Assembly: GCA_037179385.1 (NCBI GenBank)
Contig: CM074196.1
Span: 33,814,486 to 33,878,485, forward strand
Source: Holothuria scabra
Taxonomy: Eukaryota > Echinodermata > Holothuroidea > Aspidochirotida > Holothuriidae
Direction: 5' to 3'
DNA length: 64,000 nucleotides
Shown here: positions 36,119 through 46,428 of the stretch, one piece after another
Layout of the letters: every line of letters starts with the position of its first letter
Position numbering within the stretch: position 1 is the stretch's first letter
Position numbers and translations under genes: made by a program
Notes under the pieces: model-generated
Seen by the model: the letters and a program-made list of their open reading frames with translations, nothing else
Told to the model about the DNA's origin: nothing
Database searches by the model: none

Positions 36119-37649
36119 GTAAAGAGTGTCGTTAAGAGCTTCCAAAAGTTTGGGCAGAAACGGTTTAGATATAGACGGGCAATTGATTCCACTCACATTT
36201 GTCACATTGTGACTTGAGAATGCCAAAGTTGGCCATAAAATGTCCTGTCTCCGCTGCTGCAGCGCACCTTTTATCCTGCTAATAACCAATAAAAGGCTGC
36301 TTGTTTAGAGAAACAATATGGAGGACGATTGGTCAAGAGATGTCAAACTTTAAACTTAGGCTGAGCTCTATATTTCAAAGTAGGGTATGATTTTAAAGGT
36401 AGTGTGACATGTCAGCAAAATGCCCTGGCTTCCCTTGGCAGTTAGAGAGGAAACTTTCTTCATGAAAAATGTATTGGAGTTACTGTAGGTCAATATCTTT
36501 TATGGTTCTCAAAATATACCTCTTTAAATTTTGAGTGTTTCTGAAGCAACTTGTTGCTTCTGCAAAAATAATGATGTGGAGCATTAACGTGTTCACATAT
36601 TACTTTTGTCAACACTGTGTAAGTTATCTCTTAATTAGGCATCAGATAGTTCATGGTTTGGTAAATGACACTGATGATTCAGGACCCAATTTAAACTTCC
36701 AAAATGAAACCTTTAGGGCATTCTAGGGTACAACTGCTCTTGAGATGATGATTGTAAAAACAAAGGATAACATATTTATTTGTGGCATGTCCCTCCCATG
36801 ACATCACTAGGTTTGTATGTTGATCTCATGTTTATTAATGATTTAAGCATAAATCAGAAAATGCCCTGTAAAATGGTCATTTTTGACCGATTTTGTTCAG
36901 AATTGTGACAGTTTTCTTGGTTTTTGATGCTATTTACATCAAGTACCCAACTTTGTCATTTTCATGTCTCACAACCTTTAAGAGAACTTAGTCCAAAATG
37001 GTACTTTCATTTGGTATATACTCTAAACTAGCTGCTAAATTTGTCCAAATTTGAAATGTACTCTGTTTTTTGAGTTTTTGAAGAAGAACAAATTATGTGC
37101 AAATAATATGTTGGAGGAGGAGTGTCAAAAAGACATCATCAGTAGCTCTATCCTTGGATATTTGCAGTATGCATTCGTACTCGGAATTTCACATAGTCAC
37201 CTGTGCTTACTTTTGTTAGTAAGTATTTGTTCTTTCACAACAAAAGCTGTGCTTTGATTTTTTTTTTTGTGCATTTTTATGCTTTGATTTTGTTTAATTA
37301 ATGATCACTTACAGGGGAATTCCCCTTTTAAATCAAATCACATGGGCTACTTCACTTTGCCTTTGGGTTTTTTAATGTTTCCAGGTTTGGGGGTGGTTAC
37401 ATTCTTAAGTCTGGAAATATAGTCATAGTGCAGCCATAGGACAAAGTTTGTAAGTGTTTGAAGTTTTTAAGATCGAGAAGAAAAAGTGGGGGAGATCCAA
37501 CAAAAGCAAAATTTATCAAGGAGGCTAGGTCACCTTATACAAGTAAGAACAAACGCAATTAACACTTAATCTACAATCACTACGTATATGCAATAGACAA
37601 AGAAATTATACAGAACGTGAGAAAAGAAAGAGGAGACAAAAGGAAAGAG
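36119..37649. other. No gene recognised
   Basis: A+T-rich, no repeat family identified. Confidence 0.45.
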
Positions 37650-37850
37650 GGAAATGGAAGAAGAAAGGGAAATGGAAGAAGAAAGGGAAATGGAAGAAGA
37701 AAGGAAAATGGAAGAAGAAAGGGAAATGGAAGAAGAAAGGGAAATGGAAGAAGAAAGGGAAATGGAAGAAGAAAGGGAAATGGAAGAAGAAAGGAAAATG
37801 GAAGAAGAAAGGGAAATGGAAGAAGAAAGGGAAATGGAAGAAGAAAGGGA
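37650..37850 (+). repeat. 18-bp minisatellite with 90-bp higher-order repeat
   Basis: Eleven units of GAAATGGAAGAAGAAAGG. In units 3 and 8 a G is replaced by A, so the array is best described as two 90-bp blocks of five units plus one extra. The sense strand encodes MEEERE or MEEERK repeats and the array is open in several frames on both strands, so the long open frames here are a by-product of the repeat. Confidence 0.9.
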
Positions 37851-40742
37851 GGACAGAGATAAAGGCACAAAGCTAAATACAGGAATGTCTAATCTGTTTT
37901 GTGTTATGTTATGCTGGAGACTTTCAAGGGGTGAAAAAGCTTTAAAACTTGCTTTACAAGTATGTAATCTGATTGTCAGCAATCTTAGAAACTGTATTTG
38001 TATTTTAATCTCAATTTCAATGTCGCTCTTTTGTTTCGTGTATACTAGTTTTTGAGAATCCTGAAATTCTAGCTTTGTTGCACCAGATCCACTGTCCGAC
38101 TTTTTCATACAGCTATAGATTTTCCTTCCAAGTTCGTGAAAACTGCCTTGGGAGTGTGTCAAAAACAAGGTTATGTTGTATCAATTATCATGTACAGTAC
38201 ACCAGCAGTGCTATTCTAATATAACGCCGTGTCCGATACCCTCAAAATAGGATCTTGATATGTGATGGTGGGCATCCATGCTTTAGAATGATTTGAAAAT
38301 GCCCTCAGTCATCTGCTAAGTGGCTAAGTAGGTGTATCTTGTTGTCAGACAACAGTGGTCATCATAAACTAGGACTGAGAACCTAACCTCTCCCAAAAGG
38401 GAAATTTTTTTCAGTTGCATATTCAATGTTTTCAAGTGTGTGAGAGAATTCTGCAGTTCAGTAGAAACTATTTGAAATGAAGCATGTTGGCATATTGTCC
38501 ACCATATACGTATGCAAAGATCATGCATCTGTTAAATTTCTCCAGTCTTGCAGATATTATTTAATTTGAATTGTGAATAAACCTGATTTAATGTGGGCAA
38601 GAAAAAATTGTATCTATTATAAAAAGTATGCATTAGGTTTATATTTGGTGGGTACACTATTTATTTGCAGTAGTAGAAAGACCTATTTGCAGATGCTTTA
38701 TGGGATGTAATGGAACTGCTTCATTACATGTCAGATTTAGCCAGCTGCTAGTCCTCAATTGCTTTTAATACCCAAGGCCATGTGATTAAAATTTTGGTCA
38801 CATTTAAAATTGAAAAGTGTGTCATTTACTAAACATAGGGCTGAAATTTAGTACTCGTCCTATTGTCTGAGACGGGTAAAAATCTTTTTGGACGACCACT
38901 TTCTCTCTTTGAGCTTCCGATGGACAAGTATATTATTTGTAATTGACAAACTCTTCCTACGTCTGCAGGGAAGAGAGTTGTGAGCCTGCTCTCAAGAAGT
39001 GCTATTGAGACAATGGTATGGCCAATCATTCATCATTGAAACATATAGAAATGGAAAAGGTGCAGAATAAAACTTTAATATTTGTCTTCCATGGCAGGGA
39101 CATCATAGTACAACTGTTTGTACAACCTTGCTAACTTGCATTTGGACAACCAAAAATTTTTTTCGGACAACCCCCATTTGGCTCTAGCTTGTGCGATGGA
39201 CAATCTTAAAGTTTCCATAAAAATCAGACCTGAAATAGAGATGTTCCTAGTTTGTTAGGTATTATTCTAACACTTAAACAAGTTTCTCTCTGAATTTTTT
39301 AATACCACCCCCAATATAAACCATCTGAACCGCAGCTGTAGCCTTCCCCCTTTAAACATCTAGATATGAAAATGGCATAGTTGAGTGTGTGACATGGATC
39401 AGTAAAATTAGCCTTAAATATAGCCCTGATGTGCTGATTGTTGTTTACTACTCCCCTCCAAAACCATTATCAAATCAACTCTTTGAAAGTCTATCTGTAT
39501 GTGACACTTGCATCATGAACAAACATAACTAATCTGAGAATGTTTCAAAAAGTACAAAGGAAAGTTCCATTATGATATCCCTAATTTCCATCCTTTGTGT
39601 TTTAAACTTCATTTACATTACTCTTGTAGCATCGGAATGCTGTTAGGAAGTTAAGCATATTTTATCAAAAAAAAGAAGTCAAATCACTTAATTATAAATT
39701 CTGGACATATTTTTCTAAAGTAATACTTTTTCAATGGTTACCAGAGCTGAGGAACCTTGACTGAGGTTTGGTATCATGGTCCCTAATAACAACAAATTGT
39801 TGACAAAAGTTGTTAGGCAGTGGAATTGGGGGTTTCAGAATGAAATAGAAAGGGAAAACCTGAAACCCTTTTAATCACAAAATGAAAAATAGCCATGCAC
39901 CTACCTCTGTCCTCTAAATGTTGGAAAATATGTATAAAGACACCGTACTATTGTTGTAGTGACTGTAAAGATATACTTATAGGACTAAATCATGGCAACA
40001 TAACAACAGATACCGCAATCATACAGATTTGCTTTTCTTTTCCCATTTTCCCATTATAGTTAACTCCCCATACTGGAACCCAGCCTGACCCCTTCTCAAC
40101 CCCCCTCCTGACCCCACCAACTTTATTGTATATGGTGTTTACTTGCTGACATTATACAAGACACTTGTGTTGGTGTGTCATTAACCCATATCTAAGTAGC
40201 ATCAGCTTACAAACATGCTTTCTTGAGTCTTTTCTTTCTTGATTTTTTCTTCATTCTTGAATTTTTCTCCGAAGTTTTTTTTTTTTTGTAGCAAAGAATA
40301 TATCCTATCTCATACAAAATATTGCTCTTGGGTATGTTAATTAGAAAGAAATGCTCAAATCTATGCTGTTCTCGCCAAAAATGTCTGCTGATCACTAATG
40401 TCGTTGTGTAAACAGCTACTGCACTTTCATCTGCTGAAATATGTTAAAAGACATGATATTACTGCATAAAACATGTGGTTATTCAATGGTGAAAAAAACT
40501 TTGTAAAGTAAAAATAGTTCAATTTTTAATGGCTGGTATATATATCCTTCTAAGGACTTAAAGTTGTATGATATGTAAGTGCTTTTATTGTAAAATAATC
40601 CTTCTGGGTAATGAAGCAAGGAATTGTGGGATTGCAAAGGGAGACTAATAATCTACTGTAGAATACATAATATGGAAAACACCCTTATGTTGCTTATTTG
40701 ACTGTCAGACAATTTTTCACACCAAAAGGATAGTCTCTTTCA
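37851..40742. other. No gene recognised
   Basis: A+T-rich, with no exon or repeat family supported. Confidence 0.45.
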
Positions 40743-40862
40743 GTCCACACCTATCTCCTATCCTGTGTATACCATTTATACCCCATACTTATTGTCTGGC
40801 AAACTAATAACACTGTGGTAACCCTACCAGCAGAGGGTGCCATACACCCTAACATAGTAGAA
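40743..40862 (+). repeat. DIRS left-terminal-like block, isolated copy
   Basis: Shares ACCTATCTCCTAT, then TTGTCTGGCAAACTAATAAC, CTGTGGTAACCCTACCAGCA and GAGGGTGCC with 60047-60150, in the same order and spacing. No retrotransposon coding sequence is next to it. Confidence 0.7.
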
Positions 40863-41832
40863 GACACCCATTACAAAGAAGACCGTAGGAGTCAGCCTCT
40901 CTACACTATGTTAGTTTGTTTTGTCCAAAAATGAACCATTTGAATATTATCTTTTAAAATAAATTTAGTAGGTGCATTTGGGTGACAGGTATGTTTGTGA
41001 CCTTGCTCAGGCAGAGTTTCCTTCCATTAAGATGTATGTAACTCTCAAAGACCTGCGAACTGCCTCTCTGGGCAGGTACTTCCATTTGACAGGTTCAGCA
41101 AACCATTCACATCTTTTTGCATCATAAGTCAAGCAGTTGAGCTGCTACCCCTTTTCCTTTTATGTCACTAACAATAAAATTGTCTCAGTACGGTAGAATA
41201 TCTTTGGTATTACTAAATGAACTGTCACAGATCAGTGAGATTTGTATATTTGGTTGAGAAATAATAAATAGAGCTCAGTGTGTTTTAACAGGAGGAACCT
41301 AACAAAACTCCTTTTTGTTTTCAGTTGCATGGTGTGTTTGGTTTGATTGGCATTGTGTTTCTGTTTAGACAGGGTTTTGTTTGGTTTGGGGCCCTACTTT
41401 GGTTTCTACTAAGCTTGCTTGCTTTGGCTTCACTAAAAAGAACAGGCCTTGGTCGAGAGCGAATATGTTTTTGTCAAACTCTCAGATGGTTTTGTTTTGC
41501 CTGCGTAATGTAAAACAATTTTTTAATAGTTTGTGAATAATTCATAGCTGTGTTTTAGCCTGGTTTTGGTCTTTCTTTTTAACAGTGTTCATTTCTATGC
41601 ACTTGAAAAGCCCCCTCCCCTTCCAGGAGGCAAATGAGATAAATTTCAATGAGATTATAGGATTATGAGAGCAAAAATTTGCTACCTATTATTAACTGTA
41701 ATGAATAGTTATCTTCAGATTTACTTCATTTGGGCATAGCAAGATTCTGAAATGATTTATTAGATTTCCAGTGCTTCTGTACCAACATTATCACAGATTT
41801 CACTTTCTTTTTCATTCTTTTCTCATTTATAG
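40863..41832. other. No gene recognised; candidate intron sequence
   Basis: An open frame at 41325-41513 is rich in F, L and W and sits in T/G-rich sequence; it has no domain support. Confidence 0.4.
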
Positions 41833-41928
41833 ATCTTTTAAAGGGATCGACAGAGTATTCAGAAAAGGAACTGTTCCTGAAAGGTCAAGTCGGAAATGTG
41901 GAAAAGAAAGCAGAAGATTCAGACATAT
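41833..41928 (+). CDS. Candidate exon of the IA-2-like receptor phosphatase gene
   Basis: A 96-bp exon lies between a pyrimidine-rich acceptor (TTCTCATTTATAG) and a GTATGA donor. It encodes about 31 acidic and basic residues, including ELFLKGQVGNVEKKAEDSD, with no stop in this frame. It starts and ends one base into a codon, so it is symmetric and joins to 45307 with a Leu codon across the junction. The poorly conserved, charged content fits the luminal region upstream of the mature ectodomain. The residues match no conserved domain I know, so support is splice sites, phase and composition only. Confidence 0.4.
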
Positions 41929-42096
41929 GTATGATTCAGCAAAAATTTATTTATACTGATTTTGATTTCATATCTTCCATGGGATACATCTGTTTTTATC
42001 AAGGCCAAAGATTGTAGGGGACACCCTCAACAGGCTGGCCCCTGATATTTGTAAATAGTTAATGTACCACAAGCCAAGTGGTAGTGGTGCTCTATA

Positions 42097-42358
42097 TATA
42101 CACGAATCCGGACAGCAAGTGATGGTCTGATTTCAGTCAGCCATAACTGGGGTCCATCACCTTTAAATCTTTCGATTTCCTTGCTTACCTCTTTCATAGA
42201 TGGTTGTACCCTAATTTGTATCTTAAATTCTCCAATTTCACTCAATATAAGGGTTTGAAATACATGTAAACAATAAATGAAGACAATTTTAGGCTGATGG
42301 ACCCCACTAATGGCGCCCTACAGTCACTAAAAACAAGTGCTAATCGGATTCGTCTATA
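42097..42358. mobile_element. MITE family A, full copy (262 bp)
   Basis: Ends TATACACGAATCCG and CGGATTCGTCTATA. The interior matches the copy at 59435-59694 closely (GGTCCATCACCTTTAAATCT, CAATAAATGAAGAC, GGACCCCACTAATGGC). Confidence 0.85.
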
Positions 42359-42403
42359 CGAGCAGTGTTTGAACTGCCCCCTCCCATTTCCCCAAGGTTT
42401 TTG

Positions 42404-42655
42404 CCGACTGCATGGTCAAGTGGTTTCAGCAACATACTTACAGTCGGGAGGTTGGGACTTCGAGTTCTGGCCGGGTCACACCAAAGACTTTGAAAATTGG
42501 ACCTACTGCCATAGTGCTTGATGCTCATCATAAGTAATGGATTAGGGAAAACAAGCCAGTGAGCCACATTTGGCAAAAAAGCCGTAACTGGCTCTACTTG
42601 AACTAATTGGATGGAAACTGGATTGTAAAACTCCATCTAACCTAACCCAACCCAA
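42404..42655 (+). mobile_element. tRNA-derived SINE, nearly full length
   Basis: Head with A-box-like CATGGTCAAGTGGTTTCAGC and B-box-like GGGACTTCGAGTTCTGGC, body GCCATAGTGCTTGATGCTCA, 3' part TTGAACTAATTGGATGGAAA, and a TCTAACCTAACCCAACCC tail. With 6975-7222 it is the best copy for a consensus. Confidence 0.85.
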
Positions 42656-42819
42656 GTGTTCGCCCAAACTATGGTAAAAAAAAAATTAACACTGCTTAGG
42701 GTGCTTCAGAGCCCAGCTTGTCCTCTAATTTTCCTTATCATGTTTGCACAGTTTTTGGACAGCATAGAAAGATTTGTAAGGAGAATCCCAGGAGCAAGGT
42801 TCTGATTACCAAAGGGTAA

Positions 42820-43180
42820 AGTTTATTTCGGTCATCACCTACCTCCTATCACGTCTAAACATGAGATAGGCAAAATGCAGTAGGATGATTTAGGAGGGTG
42901 TATGTTGTCCTCTGCTGGCAGGGTTACCACGTTGTTATTAGTTCGCCAGACAGTAAGTATAGGTATAAATTGTATACATAGGGTAACAGGAGGTAGGTAT
43001 CGTCCCTCACAGACTTCCAAACCAGGGACTTTTGGGACCAACCCTCCAGCAGAGGGCAATCCCCAAGAAGAGGGTGTTCTATGCTCTATATCATCCTTCC
43101 CCATTTTGCCTATAGGATGATGGGAGGTAGGAGTCATCCCTCGTAGACCACCAAACCAGGGAGTTTGGGGGATTTTACAC
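42820..43180 (-). repeat. DIRS left-terminal-like block, inverted longer copy
   Basis: On the minus strand this contains TACTGTCTGGCGAACTAATA, CAACGTGGTAACCCTGCCAG and, further on, AAATCATCCTACTGCATTTTG. The last segment matches ATCGTCCTTTGCATTTTTGCC at about 60157-60177, so the shared block runs into the DIRS 5' region. On the + strand, two 48-bp direct repeats starting GGAGGTAGG (42990 and 43124) end in ACCAAACCAGGGA-type sequence. Confidence 0.65.
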
Positions 43181-43631
43181 TTTCATGTCCTTTTACAGAA
43201 AAAGTTGATCTTTCAATGGAAAAGTTATCTTGTATCTGCTATGCACTTTTAGCCAAACAAGTTTTTGCGAGTCCCTTGCAAGCTAAAATCAGGATTGGTG
43301 GAAAGGAAGAAAATTGGAAGAACTTAGTGCCAGCAAGTCTATCTATGTGGAGTGTCATATCAGTTACACAAGAAAATTTGGTCTTTACAAGTGCCCTGGT
43401 GGGCAAAAGTAGGACTTCTGGCATGTTTTAAGTTGCATGTGGACCAATCAAGCAGATTTTCAGCACCCACTTCGAAATCTTCCCTGGGTCCTTCACTTTG
43501 TGGAGCACTCGACAATATGAGTACTTATACCCTGGTTCTTTTGTATCTGGCTGCAATACACTGGCACTGCAAAGTGGGGTGCCCTGTGGGACAGGGCATC
43601 TGATTTAGTCCTCTTCTGACTCACCAGCCCT
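43181..43631. other. No gene recognised
   Basis: Open frames on both strands overlap between 43165 and 43603 without domain or splice support. Confidence 0.4.
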
Positions 43632-43716
43632 GCTAGTTAATTTGTTTGTTACATGGAGTTTTACTGCCCCGTTTTTAACCGATTGGTTTAAGTCAATCTG
43701 GCATTTGCCCTTTTTT
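43632..43716 (-). mobile_element. SINE 3' part, left side of a split copy
   Basis: Inverse of the SINE tail and 3' part (GCTAGTTAATTTG, TTTTTAACCGATTGGTTTAA). It breaks at TTGCCCTTTTTT, where uninterrupted copies continue into the body. Confidence 0.75.
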
Positions 43717-43766
43717 GATTCCTTGCCGTAGGCAGGCAAGGAATCTATCCGATGGTGATGTCGTGT

Positions 43767-43798
<32 letters not shown>

Positions 43799-44647
43799 TT
43801 GTGACACTTGCTTGTAAACACGATATCTTAAGATAGGAATGTCCGGCACTTTTCATATTTCGTATATAGATTTATCATGTTGAGAGGAAGAACCCTATTG
43901 TTTTTAGTAGAGGTCAAAGGTCATTTGAGGTCACCAGCGGTAAAATTGCGACAACTTCAAAAATAGCTTGTAAACAGGTAGGATTGCCCAACAATTTTCA
44001 TACTTGGCGTATAGATTTGTCATGTTGAGATGAAGAACCCTATTGTTTTTGGTAGAGGTCAAAGGTCATTTGAGGTCACTAGCAGTAAAATTGCAAAAAC
44101 TTCGAATATGGCTTGTAAACATGATATCTTCAGATAGGAGTGACTGACACTTCTCATACTTGGTATATAGATTTGTCATGTTGAGAGAGAGAAGCCTATT
44201 GTTTTTGGTAGAAGTCAAAGGTCATTTGAGGTCACCAGCGGTAAAATTGGGAAAATGCTGAAAATGGCTTTTAAACATGATTTCTTCAGATAGGAGTGAC
44301 TGACACTTCTCAAACTTGGTATATAGGTTTGTCATGTTGAGAGGAAGAAGTCTATTGTTTTTGGCTGAGGTCAAAGGTCATTTGAGGTCATCAGCAGTAA
44401 AAATGCGAAAACACCGAAAATGGCTTGTAAACATGATATCTTCAGGTAGGAGTGACCGATACTCTTTATATTTGGTATATAGATTTGTCATGTTGAGAGA
44501 AAGAAGCCTATTGTTTTTGGTAGAGGTCAAAGGTCATTTGAGGTCAGCAGCGGTAAAATTGCGAAAATTCTGTGCCTAAAATGTAAAGAAAAATCTATCA
44601 AGCACTTTCAATTTGAAAGCAGGTAAGGTATTTGATGGCAAGGAATC
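43717..44647. mobile_element. 931-bp element with a tandem array of DR1-type sites
   Basis: Terminal inverted repeats GATTCCTTGCC (43717-43727) and GGCAAGGAATC (44637-44647). The left end also forms its own hairpin, TTCCTTGCC/GGCAAGGAA, and is followed by a (GT)n run. The interior is five tandem units, 156 bp in the regular part, each with AGGTCAAAGGTCATTTGAGG or a close variant. It sits inside a SINE, so it moved as a unit. No protein is encoded. Confidence 0.8.
43911..44536 (+). promoter_or_regulatory. Five DR1-like nuclear-receptor half-site pairs
   Basis: AGGTCA-A-AGGTCA occurs at 43911-43923, 44056-44068, 44368-44380 and 44524-44536, with AAGTCAAAGGTCA at 44212-44224. A third half site (TGAGGTCA) follows six or so bases on. 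AGGTCA pairs spaced by one base are the known DR1 target of RXR, HNF4 and COUP-TF type receptors. The sequence match is exact; binding is not shown. Confidence 0.6.
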
Positions 44648-44659
44648 ACTAAGCCTTTT

Positions 44660-44812
44660 GGCTTTCTGGTTCAGTTGTCCCTCACTGGCTTGTTTTCCCT
44701 ACTCCATTTCTTACATTGAGCATCAATCAAATGACTGTAGGTTCCATTGTTAAAGTCTTTGGAATACCTGGCCAGGACTGGAACTCCACACCTCCCGCCA
44801 GTCCTATACAAC
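44660..44812 (-). mobile_element. SINE body and head remnant, right side of the split copy
   Basis: Continues the inverted SINE with TTCAGTTGTCCCTCACTGGC, GTAGGTTCCATTGTTAAAGT and CTGGCCAGGACTGGAACTCC. Together with 43632-43716 it makes one SINE interrupted by the 931-bp element. Confidence 0.75.
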
Positions 44813-45306
44813 ACACATTTTGTTACTTGGCTTTCCATTTTAATGAAGGAGCTATGGAATTTATTTTCATATTTATGTAAATTGTTTCTCTCTAATTTTT
44901 AGCTGCAGATTTACAGGTTATGATTTCCCAGCTACTGTAAAAGTGTTTGTGATTATTTCCAGTATTAGTCACTAAGGGAGTTCACTGAGGCCATCTTCTG
45001 CACTTCTAATTAAAGTGTTGCTACTTTGATTGTCAAGGTTTAATAACTTAAAGCTGGGAACCATTTTTTATACTTGATTGTTTTTGAACTACCAGTATTT
45101 CTTCTGCATCCAATCAAACTTGCTCTCCATCTTTCCAAGTTCCCATCATTAAGATTTATTTCCAGTACTAATAATTTTCCCAGTCCCTATCAAAGTGCTA
45201 AAACGTTGGCTAATTTCAGTGGATGTGTGATTGCTAATTGTTACACAAGAATCCTGTACTGCAGAGATGCAAGTAACACAATACTATGTCTTGTTAATAA
45301 TTGCAG
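44813..45306. other. Intron sequence upstream of the 45307 exon
   Basis: Ends in a usable acceptor (TTGTTAATAATTGCAG). No other feature was seen. Confidence 0.45.
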
Positions 45307-45448
45307 TGACTGTAGATTTGCCCCAACAAAGTCCATCTAAGGGAGAAGAGGTTGCAAAGAAACCTTTGCAGACCACCACAGTCGCAACATCCAAACCAAA
45401 AACAACCCCTTCAGCGTCTGGTTATGCTTACATAGCTCTGGAAGAAAA
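45307..45448 (+). CDS. Exon of IA-2/PTPRN-like receptor protein tyrosine phosphatase
   Basis: A 142-bp exon runs from acceptor AATAATTGCAG to donor AAAA|GTAAGT. It encodes a Pro/Thr/Lys-rich linker (DLPQQSPSKGEEV, then TTTVATSKPKTTP) followed by SGYAYIALEE. GY-x-YI marks the start of the mature ectodomain in IA-2 (PTPRN/PTPRN2) proteins, type I dense-core-vesicle receptors with a catalytically inactive or weak phosphatase domain. The exon starts one base into a codon and ends two bases in, so it joins 55562-55645 in frame. Linker composition and the junction are seen; the family call rests on the motif and the next exon. The RESP18-like N-terminal region, membrane segment and phosphatase domain were not found. 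Confidence 0.6.
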
Positions 45449-46175
45449 GTAAGTCACCTATCTTTCTGTTTTAAGTGAGTTCAGTTGGAAATACATGAAG
45501 GCTCTTTGCAGCTTTTACATATGCCTGCAAATAAACAGTCTAAATCCCAATCTCTGAGTCAAGTGTGGGGATTTTCCTTTTTGTTCACTTCTGGTATGTA
45601 CATTATTCCAGTGCTTACAATTTTGTTAAACTAATGAAAATGTGATAAAATGCTAAGGGTGTCAAAGTGGCTAGTGTACATAAGTTTGACAAGCCTTTTT
45701 GGAGTTTACAAACCATAATTAATTTTGTTCCTAAACTAAATCCAAACAAAAGATTCCTGCAATTCTCTGCTTTCTTCCAACATTGAGCAAGAACATTGTT
45801 TACTTCAGCTAGTAGAACAAAAGATTTGCTTATTTTTGCTTGTGCTTGATCAACTTTTGGCTGTATTTGGTAACTGAAACTAATTCAGGGTCCCTATCCA
45901 AATACCTGATTCCACAGTTTTGTGGTGAACAGAGTTCTAAAGCAACTGTCTTCCTAATGAAACAGAGTTTAATCTTGACATTCTGCCCAGACATCATGGT
46001 TGTGGACTGTTTACCTCTAGGAGGTGTGAGGATTAATGGCTATTTCAGGTGTGTGCTTCTGCACACATTGTCAGTTATAAGAAATGCATGTCGTATCTCT
46101 GTCACACCCTCAGCATACACCAAAATTTGGATGTTTTATGCGTAAAAAAGTAAAGCATGGCTGCAGCTGCCTCAG
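45449..46175. other. Intron, no feature
   Basis: First part of the 10.1-kb intron. Nothing recognisable. Confidence 0.45.
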
Positions 46176-46428
46176 CTACAATCTTGGACAAAACTAGTTG
46201 GAACACCCCTGCTCTGCCGTGCAATGTTGAAGATAATAAAGCCAATTTGGAATGCACCATTTTCTTTGGGACCCAACATTGTACTGGGGGACGGGGGTTT
46301 CAATAATCGCTATTTTCTGTAGGACACAACTTTTCAAGGGGGGGGGGGGAAGGTTGTGGAAATAGTACTCGGCACCATAAACAACACAATGACGTGAGGT
46401 GTTCCAACAGTTTTGTCCAAGATTGTAG
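46176..46428. mobile_element. MITE family F (253 bp) in the intron
   Basis: Ends CTACAATCTTGGACAAAACT (46176) and its inverse, ending 46428, are perfect over about 20 bp. They continue with TTGGAACACC against GGTGTTCCAA after one or two changes. The 191-codon minus-strand frame across it is not a gene. Confidence 0.8.

Noticed and set aside
37566..38168. 200-codon minus-strand and 133-codon plus-strand frames
   Set aside because: Both are products of the 18-bp minisatellite plus flanking sequence.
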